Below, in pieces: positions 1 to 7,902 of a DNA stretch of 64,000 bases. The notes below the pieces were generated by a model, which saw only the letters and a list, made by a program, of their open reading frames with translations, did not search any database and was not told the DNA's origin. Source of the DNA: Thiobacillus sp. (GTDB lineage Bacteria; Pseudomonadota; Gammaproteobacteria; Burkholderiales; Thiobacillaceae); the NCBI GenBank assembly GCA_016124745.1, contig WGNC01000025.1:62001-126000 (forward strand), read 5' to 3'. Made by a program: the position numbers and the translations under genes. The stretch's first letter is position 1, and each line of letters opens with the position of its first letter.

Positions 1-196
1 TTGTGCTCTTTCCCTTCGTTCCCTTGGTATCGTGGGTCCCGGGTATGAAGGCCTTGAGGTCCTCCACGCTCAGGCGTTGCAGTCCTTGGCCCTCCGCCTC
101 CTTCAGATTCACGGGGGGTTCCGGAAACCCGCCTTGTGCCAGGACCGAGGTGGCCGCAAACAGGGAGAGAATGAGTGCATGGCGTGCGAAGGGCAT
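1..196 (-). CDS. Hypothetical secreted protein, 3' end outside window
   Basis: The minus strand reads ATG at 196, preceded by AAGGAG seven bases upstream, and stays open to the window edge. The first 18-20 residues (MPFARHALILSLFAATSVLA) form a signal peptide with an AXA-like cleavage site before QGGFPEPP. The visible mature part is short and hydrophilic (EAEGQGLQRLSVEDLKAFIPGT). I recognise no family; only the N-terminal 65 residues are present. Confidence 0.6.
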   Translation of the reverse strand, partial: MPFARHALILSLFAATSVLAQGGFPEPPVNLKEAEGQGLQRLSVEDLKAFIPGTHDTKGTKGKST

Positions 197-440
197 GGAG
201 TTACTCCTTGATGAAAAAAAGCCAATCGAGACAGTCTTATCAAGGCCAGATCGCTGACTTGGCCTTCATCTTCTCTGTATAGATCATTGCGGACATATAG
301 GATCGGACACCTCAATGCCATGTCGTTTCGAGACAGATCCTGCTAATTCGAGCAGAAGCACCCAAAGATTGGATGGCCCCGCATGCCCGCAGTTGTTCCA
401 AGAGAATCCCGCGCCGGCAACGCGGTGACGCACCAACGCC

Positions 441-1097
441 TCAAGCCCAGCGCACCACCTGTTCCATCGCCTGGCGTGTCTTCACCGGCTGCGGGTTGAC
501 GCGGTAGCCGAATGCGACCATGACGGCGAGGCCGAAGCGTCCGTCTTCCAGCAGGCCGGCCTCATGCAGCACAGCCTCGGCGTTGGCCTCGTTGAAGCCT
601 TCGATGGGGCAGGAGTCGATGTCGATCAGGGCTGCGGCGGTCATCATGTTGGCCAGCGCGATGTAGGCCTGGCGGCAACTCCAGTCGAACAGGGCGCGCG
701 GTTCCTGCAGACGGAAGTCGGTTTCCATGAATTGCGGGTAGAACCTGTGGCGGCGGGCGATGGCCTCGTCGGACAGCTTCTGCACGTCGCGCATGAAGTT
801 TTCCGTGTAGTCGGACCCGGGGCGCATGTCCTCCTTGCGCGCGAGGACGGCGATGACGTGGCTGGCGGTCGGGAACTGGCCCTGCGCGCCCCAGCTGACG
901 GCGCGCAGTTTTTCGCGCAGGGCCACGTCCTGCACAACGAGGAAGCGCCAGGGTTCGAAGCCGAAGGAACTGGGCGACAGCCGGCCCGCTTCAAGGATGA
1001 GGCGGAAGTCGTCGTCTGGAATCTTGCGCGCCGGGTCGAAGGTCTTGCAGGCATGGCGGAAGTGGAAGGCATGCAGGAGGGCTTGCTTGTCGATCAT
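441..1097 (-). CDS. NAD(P)H-dependent nitroreductase family protein
   Basis: 218-residue FMN-dependent oxidoreductase of the nitroreductase fold. The N-terminus FHFRHACKTFDP and the segment SPSSFGFEPWRFLVVQD match the NfsB-type signatures that bind FMN and shape the dimer interface. The length fits NfsB-like enzymes (about 217 residues). These enzymes reduce nitroaromatics, quinones or flavins in the cytoplasm; the physiological substrate cannot be read from sequence. I chose ATG 1097 because an upstream in-frame extension lacks family similarity. It stands alone, divergent from the small gene at 1313. Confidence 0.85.
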   Translation of the reverse strand: MIDKQALLHAFHFRHACKTFDPARKIPDDDFRLILEAGRLSPSSFGFEPWRFLVVQDVALREKLRAVSWGAQGQFPTASHVIAVLARKEDMRPGSDYTENFMRDVQKLSDEAIARRHRFYPQFMETDFRLQEPRALFDWSCRQAYIALANMMTAAALIDIDSCPIEGFNEANAEAVLHEAGLLEDGRFGLAVMVAFGYRVNPQPVKTRQAMEQVVRWA

Positions 1098-1312
1098 GGC
1101 GTAAGTCTTCCGGTTCGGGATGGATAAATTGTAATGGAGGCCGGGCCAGGGTTTCCTCGAAGAAGCCTTTGCAACAGGAGGGTGGTTTCGGCCCCTGTTT
1201 CGGAGTAGAAAAGCGGGCAGGGCGCCGGACATCCCTGATGTTTTTCACCCGTGGGAATCAAGGGTGCCAGGCGCGTTTCAATCCGGTCATGCATGCAGAA
1301 GGAGACCCCAAG

Positions 1313-1507
1313 ATGTCAGGCATCACCCCCTACCGCACCTTGCACGATATCGCGCGCGCCGCGCCGGGCCTGACCAGGCGTGCGGAAATCGAGGCGGCGC
1401 TCGACGAGCTGGAATATCTTTTCGAGGTGATTCCGCCCGAGCTGCAGGAATACGCCGAGCCGGTGATCGCGTCCTTGCGCGACAAGCTGGCGGCGGCGAC
1501 GGACTGA
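1313..1507 (+). CDS. Small hypothetical protein (64 aa)
   Basis: ATG 1313 is preceded by an AGAAGGAGA Shine-Dalgarno. The product is 64 residues, acidic and probably all-helical (TRRAEIEAALDELEYLFEVI, then a second helix ending in LRDKLAAATD). No signal peptide, cysteine or known motif is visible. It lies 21 bp before the cupin gene on the same strand and may be cotranscribed with it. Function unknown. Confidence 0.6.
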   Translation: MSGITPYRTLHDIARAAPGLTRRAEIEAALDELEYLFEVIPPELQEYAEPVIASLRDKLAAATD

Positions 1508-1528
1508 GCATGCTTCAACGGGTCCGGA

Positions 1529-2203
1529 ATGTGCGGAAGGGTGGGTGCGGCGATAAACACTGATCTGAGTGCCCGCGTCGTCGTCGACACGCAATCGACG
1601 GAATGGCTGGTGGCGAGCGTGGCGGGGGAGAAGTGCAAGCTGCTCGCCGGCGATGGTGCTGCAGCGGGCACGACCCGCATGCTGAAGTGTGCGCCCGGGT
1701 GTGCGCTCGACTCACCCACGCGCGGCATGGGTGAGGAAATCCTGGTGCTGGAAGGTGTGCTGGCCGATGCGCGGACAGAGTATTCGGCGGGGGCGTACCT
1801 GCGCAATCCGCCGGGCGCGCCCGGATCGCTGCGCAGCGATCGGGGCTGCGTGATGTTCGTCAAACGCTACCCGTTCGAGCCGACGGATACCGCTGTCGTG
1901 CGCATCGATACGGCGAACACGCCCTGGCGCCAGGGCCTGATACCTGGCCTGAGCGTCATGCCCTTGCATGAGCATCAGTACGAACATATCGCGCTGGTTC
2001 GCTGGCAGCCCGAGACTTTTTTCCAGTCGCATGCGCATTTCGGTGGCGAGGAGATTCTGGTACTGTCCGGCGTGTTCGAGGACGAACACGGCAGCTACCC
2101 GGCAGGCACCTGGATCCGCAGTCCGCACATGAGCCGCCATCAACCCTTCAGTCGGCCGGGCTGCACGATCTACGTCAAGACGGGGCATTTGCTGCAGGAT
2201 TGA
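1529..2203 (+). CDS. ChrR-like double-cupin protein
   Basis: 224 residues made of two tandem cupin domains of the ChrR (anti-ECF-sigma) C-terminal type, each with a GEEILVL core and a closing GC-x(2)-FVK/YVK strand. The second domain (about residues 130-222) keeps metal ligands: SHAHFGGEE and a late HMSRHQPF histidine pair. The first (about 50-115) has lost the equivalent histidines (CAPGCALDSPTRGMGEE), so it is probably structural. There is no zinc-binding anti-sigma N-domain and no sigma factor gene nearby, so it is more likely an enzyme or small-molecule sensor than an anti-sigma factor. GTG 1541 is a possible later start. Confidence 0.75.
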   Translation: MCGRVGAAINTDLSARVVVDTQSTEWLVASVAGEKCKLLAGDGAAAGTTRMLKCAPGCALDSPTRGMGEEILVLEGVLADARTEYSAGAYLRNPPGAPGSLRSDRGCVMFVKRYPFEPTDTAVVRIDTANTPWRQGLIPGLSVMPLHEHQYEHIALVRWQPETFFQSHAHFGGEEILVLSGVFEDEHGSYPAGTWIRSPHMSRHQPFSRPGCTIYVKTGHLLQD

Positions 2204-2222
2204 GCGGCTACAGGTGAAACCG

Positions 2223-2645
2223 ATGAAAGATACCCTGAAGCCCGGCATCCGACACGCCCACACGTTCAGGGTGCCATCATCGAAAACCGTTCCGGCACTC
2301 TACCCGGAGTCGGAAGAATTCGTGGCCATGCCGGAAGTCTTCGCGACGGGCTTCCTGGTGGGCTTGCTCGAGTGGGCCTGTATCAAGGCCGTCAACCCCC
2401 ACCTCGACTGGCCGCAGGAGCAGACGGTCGGGACGCACATCGATGTCAGCCACGAAGCGGCCACACCGCCGGGTCTCGAGGTGACGGCCAACGTGGAACT
2501 GATCGCGGTCGAAGGCAGAAAGCTCGTCTTTGCCGTGGAAGCCCACGATGGCATCGACCTGATCTCCAGGGGGCGCCATGAGCGCTTCGTCATCGACAGG
2601 GAACGATTCGACGCCAGGCTCGGGGCCAAGAGGCACAAGCCATGA
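2223..2645 (+). CDS. Hot-dog fold thioesterase, FlK-like
   Basis: 140 residues. The pattern MKDTLKPGIRHAHTFRVP, then ATGFLVGLLEWACIKAV and TVGTHIDVSHEAATPPGLEV matches the thioesterase family that includes fluoroacetyl-CoA thioesterase. The Glu in LLEWAC and the conserved TVGTHIDVSHEAATP strand are typical. It probably hydrolyses a small acyl-CoA; the substrate is unknown. ATG 2223 is chosen over GTG 2214 because AGGTGA lies five bases upstream of it. It follows the cupin gene by 19 bp. Confidence 0.75.
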   Translation: MKDTLKPGIRHAHTFRVPSSKTVPALYPESEEFVAMPEVFATGFLVGLLEWACIKAVNPHLDWPQEQTVGTHIDVSHEAATPPGLEVTANVELIAVEGRKLVFAVEAHDGIDLISRGRHERFVIDRERFDARLGAKRHKP

Positions 2646-2705
2646 GCGCGAGCCATTTCGTAGGCGTTAAACACCCGCAAAAGGGACAACCCAGCGGCTG
2701 TCTTC

Positions 2706-3599
2706 CTACTTGCCCGATGCGGAGCGGAAGGACTTCCCCAGCACCACCAGCGCAATGCCGCCCAGGATGGCCACCGAGGCCAGCACCAGCCGCAACGTGA
2801 CCGGTTCGCCGAGCAGCAGCGTGCCACCTGCCGCCGCGATCACCGGCACGCTCAACTGTACAGTCGCCGCATGGGTGGCGGCGAGGCCGCGCAAGGCGGC
2901 GTACCACACGGCATAGCCGACACCGGAAGTCAGTGCGCCCGAGAGCACGGCATAGCCTGCTCCTTCGGAATCGACCTGCAGCCACGGCAGCGCGGCCAGC
3001 GCCAGCCCGATTCCCAGCAGCGCCGCGCGCAGGAAATTGCCGGCGGTCGCGCCGAGCGGGTCGGCCGCGCCGCGACCGCGCAGCGAATACATGCCCCAGG
3101 CGATGCCGGCGGCCAGCATCAGCAGCGCGCCCGCGAGCGGCGGCGCCGCCAGTCCCGGCAACATGAGGTAACCCAGCCCGCCCAGCGCCAGCGTCAGCCC
3201 CGCACCCTGCGGGCCGTTCAAACGTTCGCCCGCCCGCAGCCCGGCGAGAATCATCGTCGCCTGCACCGCGCCGAACAGCAGCAGCGCGCCGACGCCGGTA
3301 TGCAAGGACACATAGGCAAACGAAAACGCCGCGGCATAGCCGAACAGCGCGGCCGCCGACGGCCAGCTGCCGCCGATCCCGTTCGCCGTGCGGCGCAGAC
3401 CAACGATCAGCCACAACGCCAGCGCGCCGGCCAGCAGGCGGATCGACGCAAAGCTGGCAGGGTCGATGCTGGAACCCTCGAAGGCCAGGCGGCAGAGGAT
3501 GGAGTTGGCGGCAAACGCGATCAGGGCGATCAGCGTCAGCACAGCCACGCGGGCGCGGCTCATGGGTGGACGCAAGCTTGACCGGTGCCTGTCGAGCAT
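2706..3599 (-). CDS. EamA/DMT-family transporter
   Basis: 297 residues with about ten hydrophobic helices in two EamA-like halves (SILCRLAFEGSSIDPASFAS in the first, then the second half ending with GEPVTLRLVLASVAILGGIALVVLGK). It is an inner-membrane drug/metabolite exporter of unknown substrate. ATG 3599 is preceded by a GGGAGG-rich stretch; ATG 3563 (MSRARVAV, 285 residues) is the alternative and would fit the first membrane helix equally well. It is convergent with the thioesterase gene. Confidence 0.85.
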   Translation of the reverse strand: MLDRHRSSLRPPMSRARVAVLTLIALIAFAANSILCRLAFEGSSIDPASFASIRLLAGALALWLIVGLRRTANGIGGSWPSAAALFGYAAAFSFAYVSLHTGVGALLLFGAVQATMILAGLRAGERLNGPQGAGLTLALGGLGYLMLPGLAAPPLAGALLMLAAGIAWGMYSLRGRGAADPLGATAGNFLRAALLGIGLALAALPWLQVDSEGAGYAVLSGALTSGVGYAVWYAALRGLAATHAATVQLSVPVIAAAGGTLLLGEPVTLRLVLASVAILGGIALVVLGKSFRSASGK

Positions 3600-3800
3600 T
3601 CCCTCCCATCCCCCTTTGTTGTATTTTGCAAAGCTTATACCGTTCGCCGCGAGTCCCACAAACAAGGTGGGGACGCGCTTTGCATGCTCTCCCCAGGCAT
3701 GTGGGGACGACCTGGATCGGGCAGCAAGCGCGCAAGGTGATCACGGCGGCGACAACGGGGCGCGACGCTGAGTCGCGGGACTTGAGGTCTGCGCATCCAC

Positions 3801-4838
3801 ATGAGAATGACACGTCTAGGCGACAGCGATCTGACCGTCCCGAATATATGTCTGGGTACCATGACCTTCGGCCAGCAGAACAGCGAAGCCGAGGCGCATG
3901 CGCAACTGGACTTTGCGTCGGGTCATGGAATCAACTTCATCGATACCGCGGAGATGTACCCGGTGCCGGCGCGGGCGGAAACGACAGGGCTGACCGAGCG
4001 CTTCGTGGGCAGCTGGCTCAGGCATCAGGCCCGCGACCGCATCATCCTGGCGACCAAGGCGACCGGTCCCGGGCGGGCGATGAACTGGATCAGGAACGGG
4101 CAGCTCGATTTCAGCCGCGCCAATCTGCAACAGGCGCTGGACGGGTCGCTGCAGCGGCTGCAGACGGATTACGTCGACCTCTACCAGCTGCACTGGCCGG
4201 ATCGCAATGTGCCCATGTTCGGCCAGTATCTGTTCCACCCGGAACACGAGCACGAGACCGTGCCGCTGCAGGAAACCCTGGGCGTGCTGGCTGGTTTCAT
4301 CCAGGCCGGCAAGATACGTCACTGGGGGCTGTCCAACGAAACCCCATGGGGGGTGATGACGGTGCTGCGGTTCGCCGACGCACTGGGGCTGCCACGTCCG
4401 GTGTCGGTCCAGAATGCCTACAGCCTGCTCAACCGGACTTGGGAGAACGGCCTTGCCGAAATCGGCTTCCGCGAAAGCATCAGCCTGCTGGCCTACTCGC
4501 CGCTCGGCTTCGGCCACCTGTCCGGCAAGTACCTGCGCGACCCCGGAGCCTTGGGACGGGTCAGTCTGTTTCCGGGATTCGCCGCCCGCTACGGCAAGCC
4601 CAACACGGCGCAGGCAGTAGGCGCTTATGCCGGACTCGCCGAGCGGCATGGTCTGACGCCAGTCCAGCTGGCTTTGGCCTTTGTCTATGGCCGCTGGTGC
4701 GTCGGCAGCACGATCATCGGTGCCACGACGATGGCGCAGTTGAAGGAGAACATCGCTGCCGCAGAGATCACGCTCAGCGCTGAACTGCTCGCGGACATCG
4801 AGCGCATCCACCTTCAGTTTCCCAACCCGGCGCCCTGA
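3801..4838 (+). CDS. tas: Aldo/keto reductase, Tas-like
   Basis: 345-residue NADP(H)-dependent aldo/keto reductase. It has the N-terminal LGDSDLTVPNICLGTMTFG strand, the catalytic Asp/Tyr region GINFIDTAEMYP, Lys in LATKATG, and the His of DLYQLHWPDRN. The C-terminal cofactor loop is GSTIIGATTMAQLKENI. The MYPVP insert, HWPDRNVPMFG and the length match E. coli Tas (346 residues) rather than shorter AKRs. The cytoplasmic carbonyl substrate is unknown. Its stop codon sits in the loop of an intrinsic terminator. Confidence 0.85.
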   Translation: MRMTRLGDSDLTVPNICLGTMTFGQQNSEAEAHAQLDFASGHGINFIDTAEMYPVPARAETTGLTERFVGSWLRHQARDRIILATKATGPGRAMNWIRNGQLDFSRANLQQALDGSLQRLQTDYVDLYQLHWPDRNVPMFGQYLFHPEHEHETVPLQETLGVLAGFIQAGKIRHWGLSNETPWGVMTVLRFADALGLPRPVSVQNAYSLLNRTWENGLAEIGFRESISLLAYSPLGFGHLSGKYLRDPGALGRVSLFPGFAARYGKPNTAQAVGAYAGLAERHGLTPVQLALAFVYGRWCVGSTIIGATTMAQLKENIAAAEITLSAELLADIERIHLQFPNPAP

Positions 4839-4857
4839 GGGGTGCCCGTTTTTTTTT
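4829..4857 (+). terminator. Rho-independent terminator of the tas-like gene
   Basis: GGCGCCC (4829-4835) pairs with GGGTGCC (4840-4846, one G-U pair) around the loop TGAG, followed by CG and a run of nine T. The loop includes the tas-like stop codon TGA, so translation termination and transcript ending coincide. Confidence 0.85.
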
Positions 4858-4925
4858 CGCGCGGACGAGTCTGTCTGTCGCCGACCGATGCATCCTGGGA
4901 GGGCGCATCCCAGGGCAGCGTGTAT

Positions 4926-5120
4926 CTAGTCGATCCGGCGATAGCGAACCTCGTTTTCCCAATCGCGTTTTTGCGCAGTGATGAAACCTTCCCGTGTCTG
5001 GTTGATGTGGAAAATGGCGGTGCCGGCGAGCAACGCTTCCAACGCTTCGTCGTTGATCCAGCCCGTGAAAGTTTCGTCGCCAGGATTCGCACGGACGTAA
5101 CCATCCTGCTTGATCGTCAT
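4926..5120 (-). CDS. Small hypothetical protein (64 aa)
   Basis: 64 codons from ATG 5120, beginning MTIKQDGYVRANPGDETF and ending ENEVRYRRID. The middle (INDEALEALLAGTAIFHINQ) could form a compact alpha/beta unit. It starts three bases after the stop of the DUF3011-like gene, suggesting translational coupling. No convincing Shine-Dalgarno is seen. Family not recognised. Confidence 0.45.
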   Translation of the reverse strand: MTIKQDGYVRANPGDETFTGWINDEALEALLAGTAIFHINQTREGFITAQKRDWENEVRYRRID

Positions 5121-5122
5121 CG

Positions 5123-5545
5123 TCAAATCGACCCAACCATCGGCTTGTAGCCACGAAATCTGCCGGTCATCCAGCCGGGCACACAGGAGGCACGACGCGA
5201 GCTGTAATGGTTCTTGTCCTGGTACTTGTGGTCATTCTTCTGAGAATTCTTGGAGGCCAGAGCGCCCCGCAGCGCCGGCCCGACTGCTGCACCCGCTACC
5301 TTGGCGCTGTTGTGATGGGAACCGCTCGAATGCGTTTCGACCAGGAAATCGTCGGCGCAGCCGTCGTCCACCCAGATTTCCCGACGATCGTAGCTCCAGG
5401 TACGTTCCTTCTCGCAATCCGTAGTCGGTGTCTGTCGTTCCAGCCTGACATAACCCGGCTCGCAGAGTCTGCAGGACTCATGTTTGCAGCCGTGGCGTTT
5501 GCACGAAACGGTATAGTCGGAGTAGACAGCTGTCGGCGCGGCCAT
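5123..5545 (-). CDS. DUF3011-like secreted protein, start uncertain
   Basis: The region YTVSCKRHGCKHESC through ERTWSYDRREIWVDDGC resembles DUF3011, a cysteine-containing exported domain whose hallmark is a WGYD/WSYD-RR-IWVD-GC block. The C-terminal third is basic and low in structure. The ATG at 5545 starts inside what reads as a signal peptide: in-frame codons upstream encode KPSLSLGFSILMAAPTAVYS, but no ATG, GTG or TTG occurs before the upstream stop. Either a non-standard start is used or the true start has been lost by mutation, making it a possible pseudogene. Confidence 0.5.
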   Translation of the reverse strand: MAAPTAVYSDYTVSCKRHGCKHESCRLCEPGYVRLERQTPTTDCEKERTWSYDRREIWVDDGCADDFLVETHSSGSHHNSAKVAGAAVGPALRGALASKNSQKNDHKYQDKNHYSSRRASCVPGWMTGRFRGYKPMVGSI

Positions 5546-5701
5546 GAGTATGCTGAAACCCAGGCTCAGGCTGGGCTTGAACTCGCCGCACGGACGAGTG
5601 AATCAGCACAAATCTTGAAAGCGCATCGACAACGGATGGCTTCGGATCGTCACGAGAACTGGCCCCTGCAGGACGTGCACGAGCGGGCATTCAAATGGAA
5701 A

Positions 5702-5736
5702 CGGCTTGCTGACGGCGACATTCCGCCAGCAAGCCG
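5702..5736 (-). terminator. Strong hairpin after the 57-aa secreted protein gene
   Basis: CGGCTTGCT (5702-5710) pairs perfectly with AGCAAGCCG (5728-5736), with a second inner stem GGCG/CGCC. Read on the minus strand it is followed by TTTCCATTT. It lies about 60 bp downstream of the small gene at 5795-5968 and could end that transcript. A smaller ACCGGG/CCCGGT hairpin is at 5759-5777. Confidence 0.5.
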
Positions 5737-5794
5737 ATCCTGTTCAATCGAAGGTGTGACCGGGTCTCTTCCCCGGTGCCTGGCCCGTTATCGC

Positions 5795-5968
5795 TTAACG
5801 ACCCATACTCGTGAAATCGAGCAGGGCATGCGGGGTGTCGGCCACGTTTTCATCGATCATTTCATAGATGTCTTCAGAGACGATGTCTTCGGCAGGGTGA
5901 TGTGCGAATGCCGAGAACGAAGCGAGCAACGAGGTGAACACTGCAACTTGAAGAACGTTTTTCATCAT
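5795..5968 (-). CDS. Small secreted acidic protein (57 aa)
   Basis: This gene is shorter than usual gene-finding cut-offs. ATG 5968 follows TAAAGGAATTGG, a good Shine-Dalgarno. Residues 1-22 (MMKNVLQVAVFTSLLASFSA-FA) are a clear signal peptide. The mature part is about 35 residues, starting HHPAEDIVSEDIYEMIDENV and ending ADTPHALLDFTSMGR; it is acidic with a His-His start. Function unknown; the regular acidic pattern could bind a metal, but that is conjecture. The second ATG (5965) is in frame. Confidence 0.65.
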   Translation of the reverse strand: MMKNVLQVAVFTSLLASFSAFAHHPAEDIVSEDIYEMIDENVADTPHALLDFTSMGR

Positions 5969-6345
5969 CCAATTCCTTTAAAAATGTAACGAATGTGCTC
6001 ATCAGCCTGCTGCAATCATTGATCAGATTTTTGCAGCGGCTGATGTGAAGCATCATAAGGGTGGGCTGTGACTGCGGCGTGTCGTGCCGGTGCCAGTTTG
6101 TGACAGTGTGTTTCCATGGGCGCAGGAGATGGGCGTGGAATATCTGGTCGGACAGGCGCCGTGGATCGCGGCTTTCCGAGCGAAAAGATCGCGGACCTCG
6201 GTCAATGCTTCCATGTCGTCGGCGTCCCGCACGTTTGCATGGACGCCACCCAGGCCAGCCTGGCGGATCCTGGCGCGCGTGAGGAAAGCCTGGTGTTCCG
6301 GCGCGCCATCGCATGATGGAGGCCCGTTGGCTGACAGGGTGTCCT
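5969..6345. other. Intergenic stretch without a convincing gene
   Basis: About 380 bp between the small secreted protein gene and the flavoprotein gene's downstream repeat. Open frames exist on both strands but none has a Shine-Dalgarno, family motif or sensible codon pattern over its whole length. Part of the minus strand (about 6150-6300) has gene-like codon use and may be a decayed coding remnant. The promoter of the secreted protein gene should lie near 5980-6050. Confidence 0.4.
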
Positions 6346-6461
6346 GGGGAAACAGTGGGTTAGCTGGGGGCTCTGCAAGCTCATCATGAACGAAATCAAA
6401 CACTTGACGCTCGACCCGAGTCTTACGGGGCTTGTCGGAGGACGTGTTCAGCTTTTCCCTA
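6346..6461. repeat. Degenerate copy of a MITE-like inverted-repeat element
   Basis: Runs of identity with the element at 9522-9631 in the same order: GGGGAAAC, CAAGCTCA, TGAACGAAATCAA, CTTG, GCTTGTCGGAGGAC/GCTTGTCGAAGGAC, and a TGTT-AG-TTCC-TAG end. Divergence is substantial. The last bases contain the stop codon (6459-6461) of the flavoprotein gene. Confidence 0.6.
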
Positions 6462-7055
6462 GACGAGCCTGCTGACCAGTCGCGCGATGCGTTGCCTGGC
6501 CTGTTCAGGGAGCGGTGTATGTTCCTGCTGCGCGACGATGCCGATGAACGTGCTGCCAACGGGCTTGGCACCGATCGTCTTCGCGGTCATTTTCAGCTGT
6601 TTCAGCGTGGTGTAGAACAGGCGACCCATGAGGCCGGGCGCGGCGCAGGAGGCGATCAGGACTGCCTTCTTGCTTGCGCGCGCCTTGCGAAATTTCGGGG
6701 CGGGAGCGCCCCATGGCCAGTAGGCGTACACGACCAGCCGCTCCATGAAGCGCTTGAATACGGCGGTCACGGAATAGAAGTTGGTCGGCGCTGCGAGGAT
6801 GTAGCCATCGGCAGCCTCGATCCTGTCGATCAGCGCCTGCATGCCGTCGCTCTGGACGCACCTTCCCGGCGACTCGCCAGGCTGCTGGGTGCATTCACGG
6901 CAGTTGCGGCAGAACTCGATGGGATAGTCGCGCAAATGCACGACTTCGACCTCGGCGCCGGCCAAACTCGCGGCGTGAACTGCCGCGGAGACCGCCTGAT
7001 CGATAATGCCGTCCGGCCGATACGACCCATCGATGGCGAGAAGATGTTTCATCAT
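6459..7055 (-). CDS. Flavodoxin-like NAD(P)H-dependent FMN reductase
   Basis: 198 residues. The N-terminal strand and FMN phosphate loop are seen in MMKHLLAIDGSYRPDG, and the later isoalloxazine loop is AAPTNFYSVTAVFKRFMERL. A cysteine motif CRNCRECTQ...GRCVQSDGM follows the second strand, as in iron-sulfur flavoprotein or multimeric flavoprotein relatives. It is a cytoplasmic electron-transfer flavoprotein of unknown partner. Its C-terminal codons overlap the repeat copy at 6346-6461. The gene upstream encodes a cytochrome c, but 140 bp separate them. Confidence 0.8.
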   Translation of the reverse strand: MMKHLLAIDGSYRPDGIIDQAVSAAVHAASLAGAEVEVVHLRDYPIEFCRNCRECTQQPGESPGRCVQSDGMQALIDRIEAADGYILAAPTNFYSVTAVFKRFMERLVVYAYWPWGAPAPKFRKARASKKAVLIASCAAPGLMGRLFYTTLKQLKMTAKTIGAKPVGSTFIGIVAQQEHTPLPEQARQRIARLVSRLV

Positions 7056-7194
7056 GCTGCCCTTTCTGGCGGACGAATTTTGCCTGGTTCAACTATAGGC
7101 CAGGGGCACGTTGGCGACAGAACGGGGCGTCTCGCAACAGGGCTGAGGACGGGCTGCAGATGCAAGTCCATCCTCAACGCCCCGGCGGACGGGC

Positions 7195-7605
7195 TTACTC
7201 GCCCAGGTAGCCGGCCAAAGAAGTGATTTGCTCGTCAGTCAGAGACTTTGCCATGCTAGCCATAATGGCGGTCTTGGGGCCGCGCTGCTTGCCGTCCCGA
7301 TAGTCTCTCAGTCGCGACTCGATGTCGGCGCTGGTCAGGCCAGCCAGCTTGGGATTGTCTGCAACGCCTTGGCCGGTTGCGCCGTGGCAGCTGGCGCACT
7401 TGGCTGCATAGAGCCCTTGCGCGTCTACGGTGCCGCCAGCATCTGCAGCGGCCTCATGACTTTCCGCTGCGGTCGGGCTTGCCTCCATAGCCGCGGCGGG
7501 TGTGGCCGTTTCGGCCGTGGCAGCGCTTTCCGGCTCTTTTTTCTCGCCGCATGCCGCCAGCCCGAGGGAAAGAACGAGGGTGAGAAGGAGGACATTCGCT
7601 TTCAT
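7195..7605 (-). CDS. Class I cytochrome c, probable lipoprotein
   Basis: 136 residues. The N-terminus MKANVLLLTLVLSLGLAAC ends in a lipobox with Cys19, so the protein is probably lipid-anchored facing the periplasm. An Ala/Glu/Pro-rich linker (about 20-60) precedes a small class I cytochrome c domain. It has one haem site, CASCH, and a distal Met in the ASMAKSLTDEQI segment. It would act as an electron carrier in the envelope. A dyad TTGATC-N5-GATCAA (7638-7654) lies 33 bp upstream of the start and may be a regulator site. Confidence 0.88.
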   Translation of the reverse strand: MKANVLLLTLVLSLGLAACGEKKEPESAATAETATPAAAMEASPTAAESHEAAADAGGTVDAQGLYAAKCASCHGATGQGVADNPKLAGLTSADIESRLRDYRDGKQRGPKTAIMASMAKSLTDEQITSLAGYLGE

Positions 7606-7637
7606 ATGCTTGAGTTCCTGTGGTTGGGTGAGAAAAG

Positions 7638-7654
7638 TTGATCGAATTGATCAA
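7638..7654. promoter_or_regulatory. TTGATC-N5-GATCAA dyad upstream of cytochrome c gene
   Basis: A perfect 6-bp inverted repeat with a five-base spacer. It resembles FNR/CRP-type half sites, but the spacing differs from TTGAT-N4-ATCAA, so assignment to FNR is not justified. Its position just upstream of 7605 suggests an operator for the cytochrome gene. Confidence 0.35.
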
Positions 7655-7850
7655 GACCCTGCGTACAGCGCCTCGCCCACAAGAATAGCAAAGTATTGCA
7701 ATGTATTGATGAATCGCCGCACTCGGTGCACGTTGCGGAAGCCGGATTCGGATCCCTTTGGGAGCGAGGCGCCTCGCGAGACGCGGAGTGGAAGCGCGAG
7801 GAGCAGGCCCTTCGCGCCGGCCTTCTGAGCGTGCCTCGACGCGGTGATGC

Positions 7851-7892
7851 TTGGCATGGAAATCGCACGACCCAAAGTGTTGCACCACTTTG
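7851..7892 (+). promoter_or_regulatory. Possible sigma-54-like element and adjacent dyad
   Basis: TTGGCATG-N4-TCGCA (7851-7867) has GG and GC dinucleotides ten bases apart, as at -24/-12 promoters, though the -12 part is imperfect. Just downstream (7871-7892) CCAAAGTG and CACTTTGG form a perfect 8-bp inverted repeat around TTGCAC. The small gene at 7903 follows. Confidence 0.3.
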
Positions 7893-7902
7893 GCGTTGCG
7901 TC

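Noticed and set aside
6053-6571. Long minus-strand frame upstream of the flavoprotein gene's end
   Set aside because: It overlaps the real flavoprotein gene in another frame; only a central part has gene-like codons and no start or motif supports it.
7638-7654. FNR box upstream of the cytochrome c gene
   Set aside because: Half sites resemble FNR but the spacing is longer than N4, so I list only a dyad of unknown regulator.
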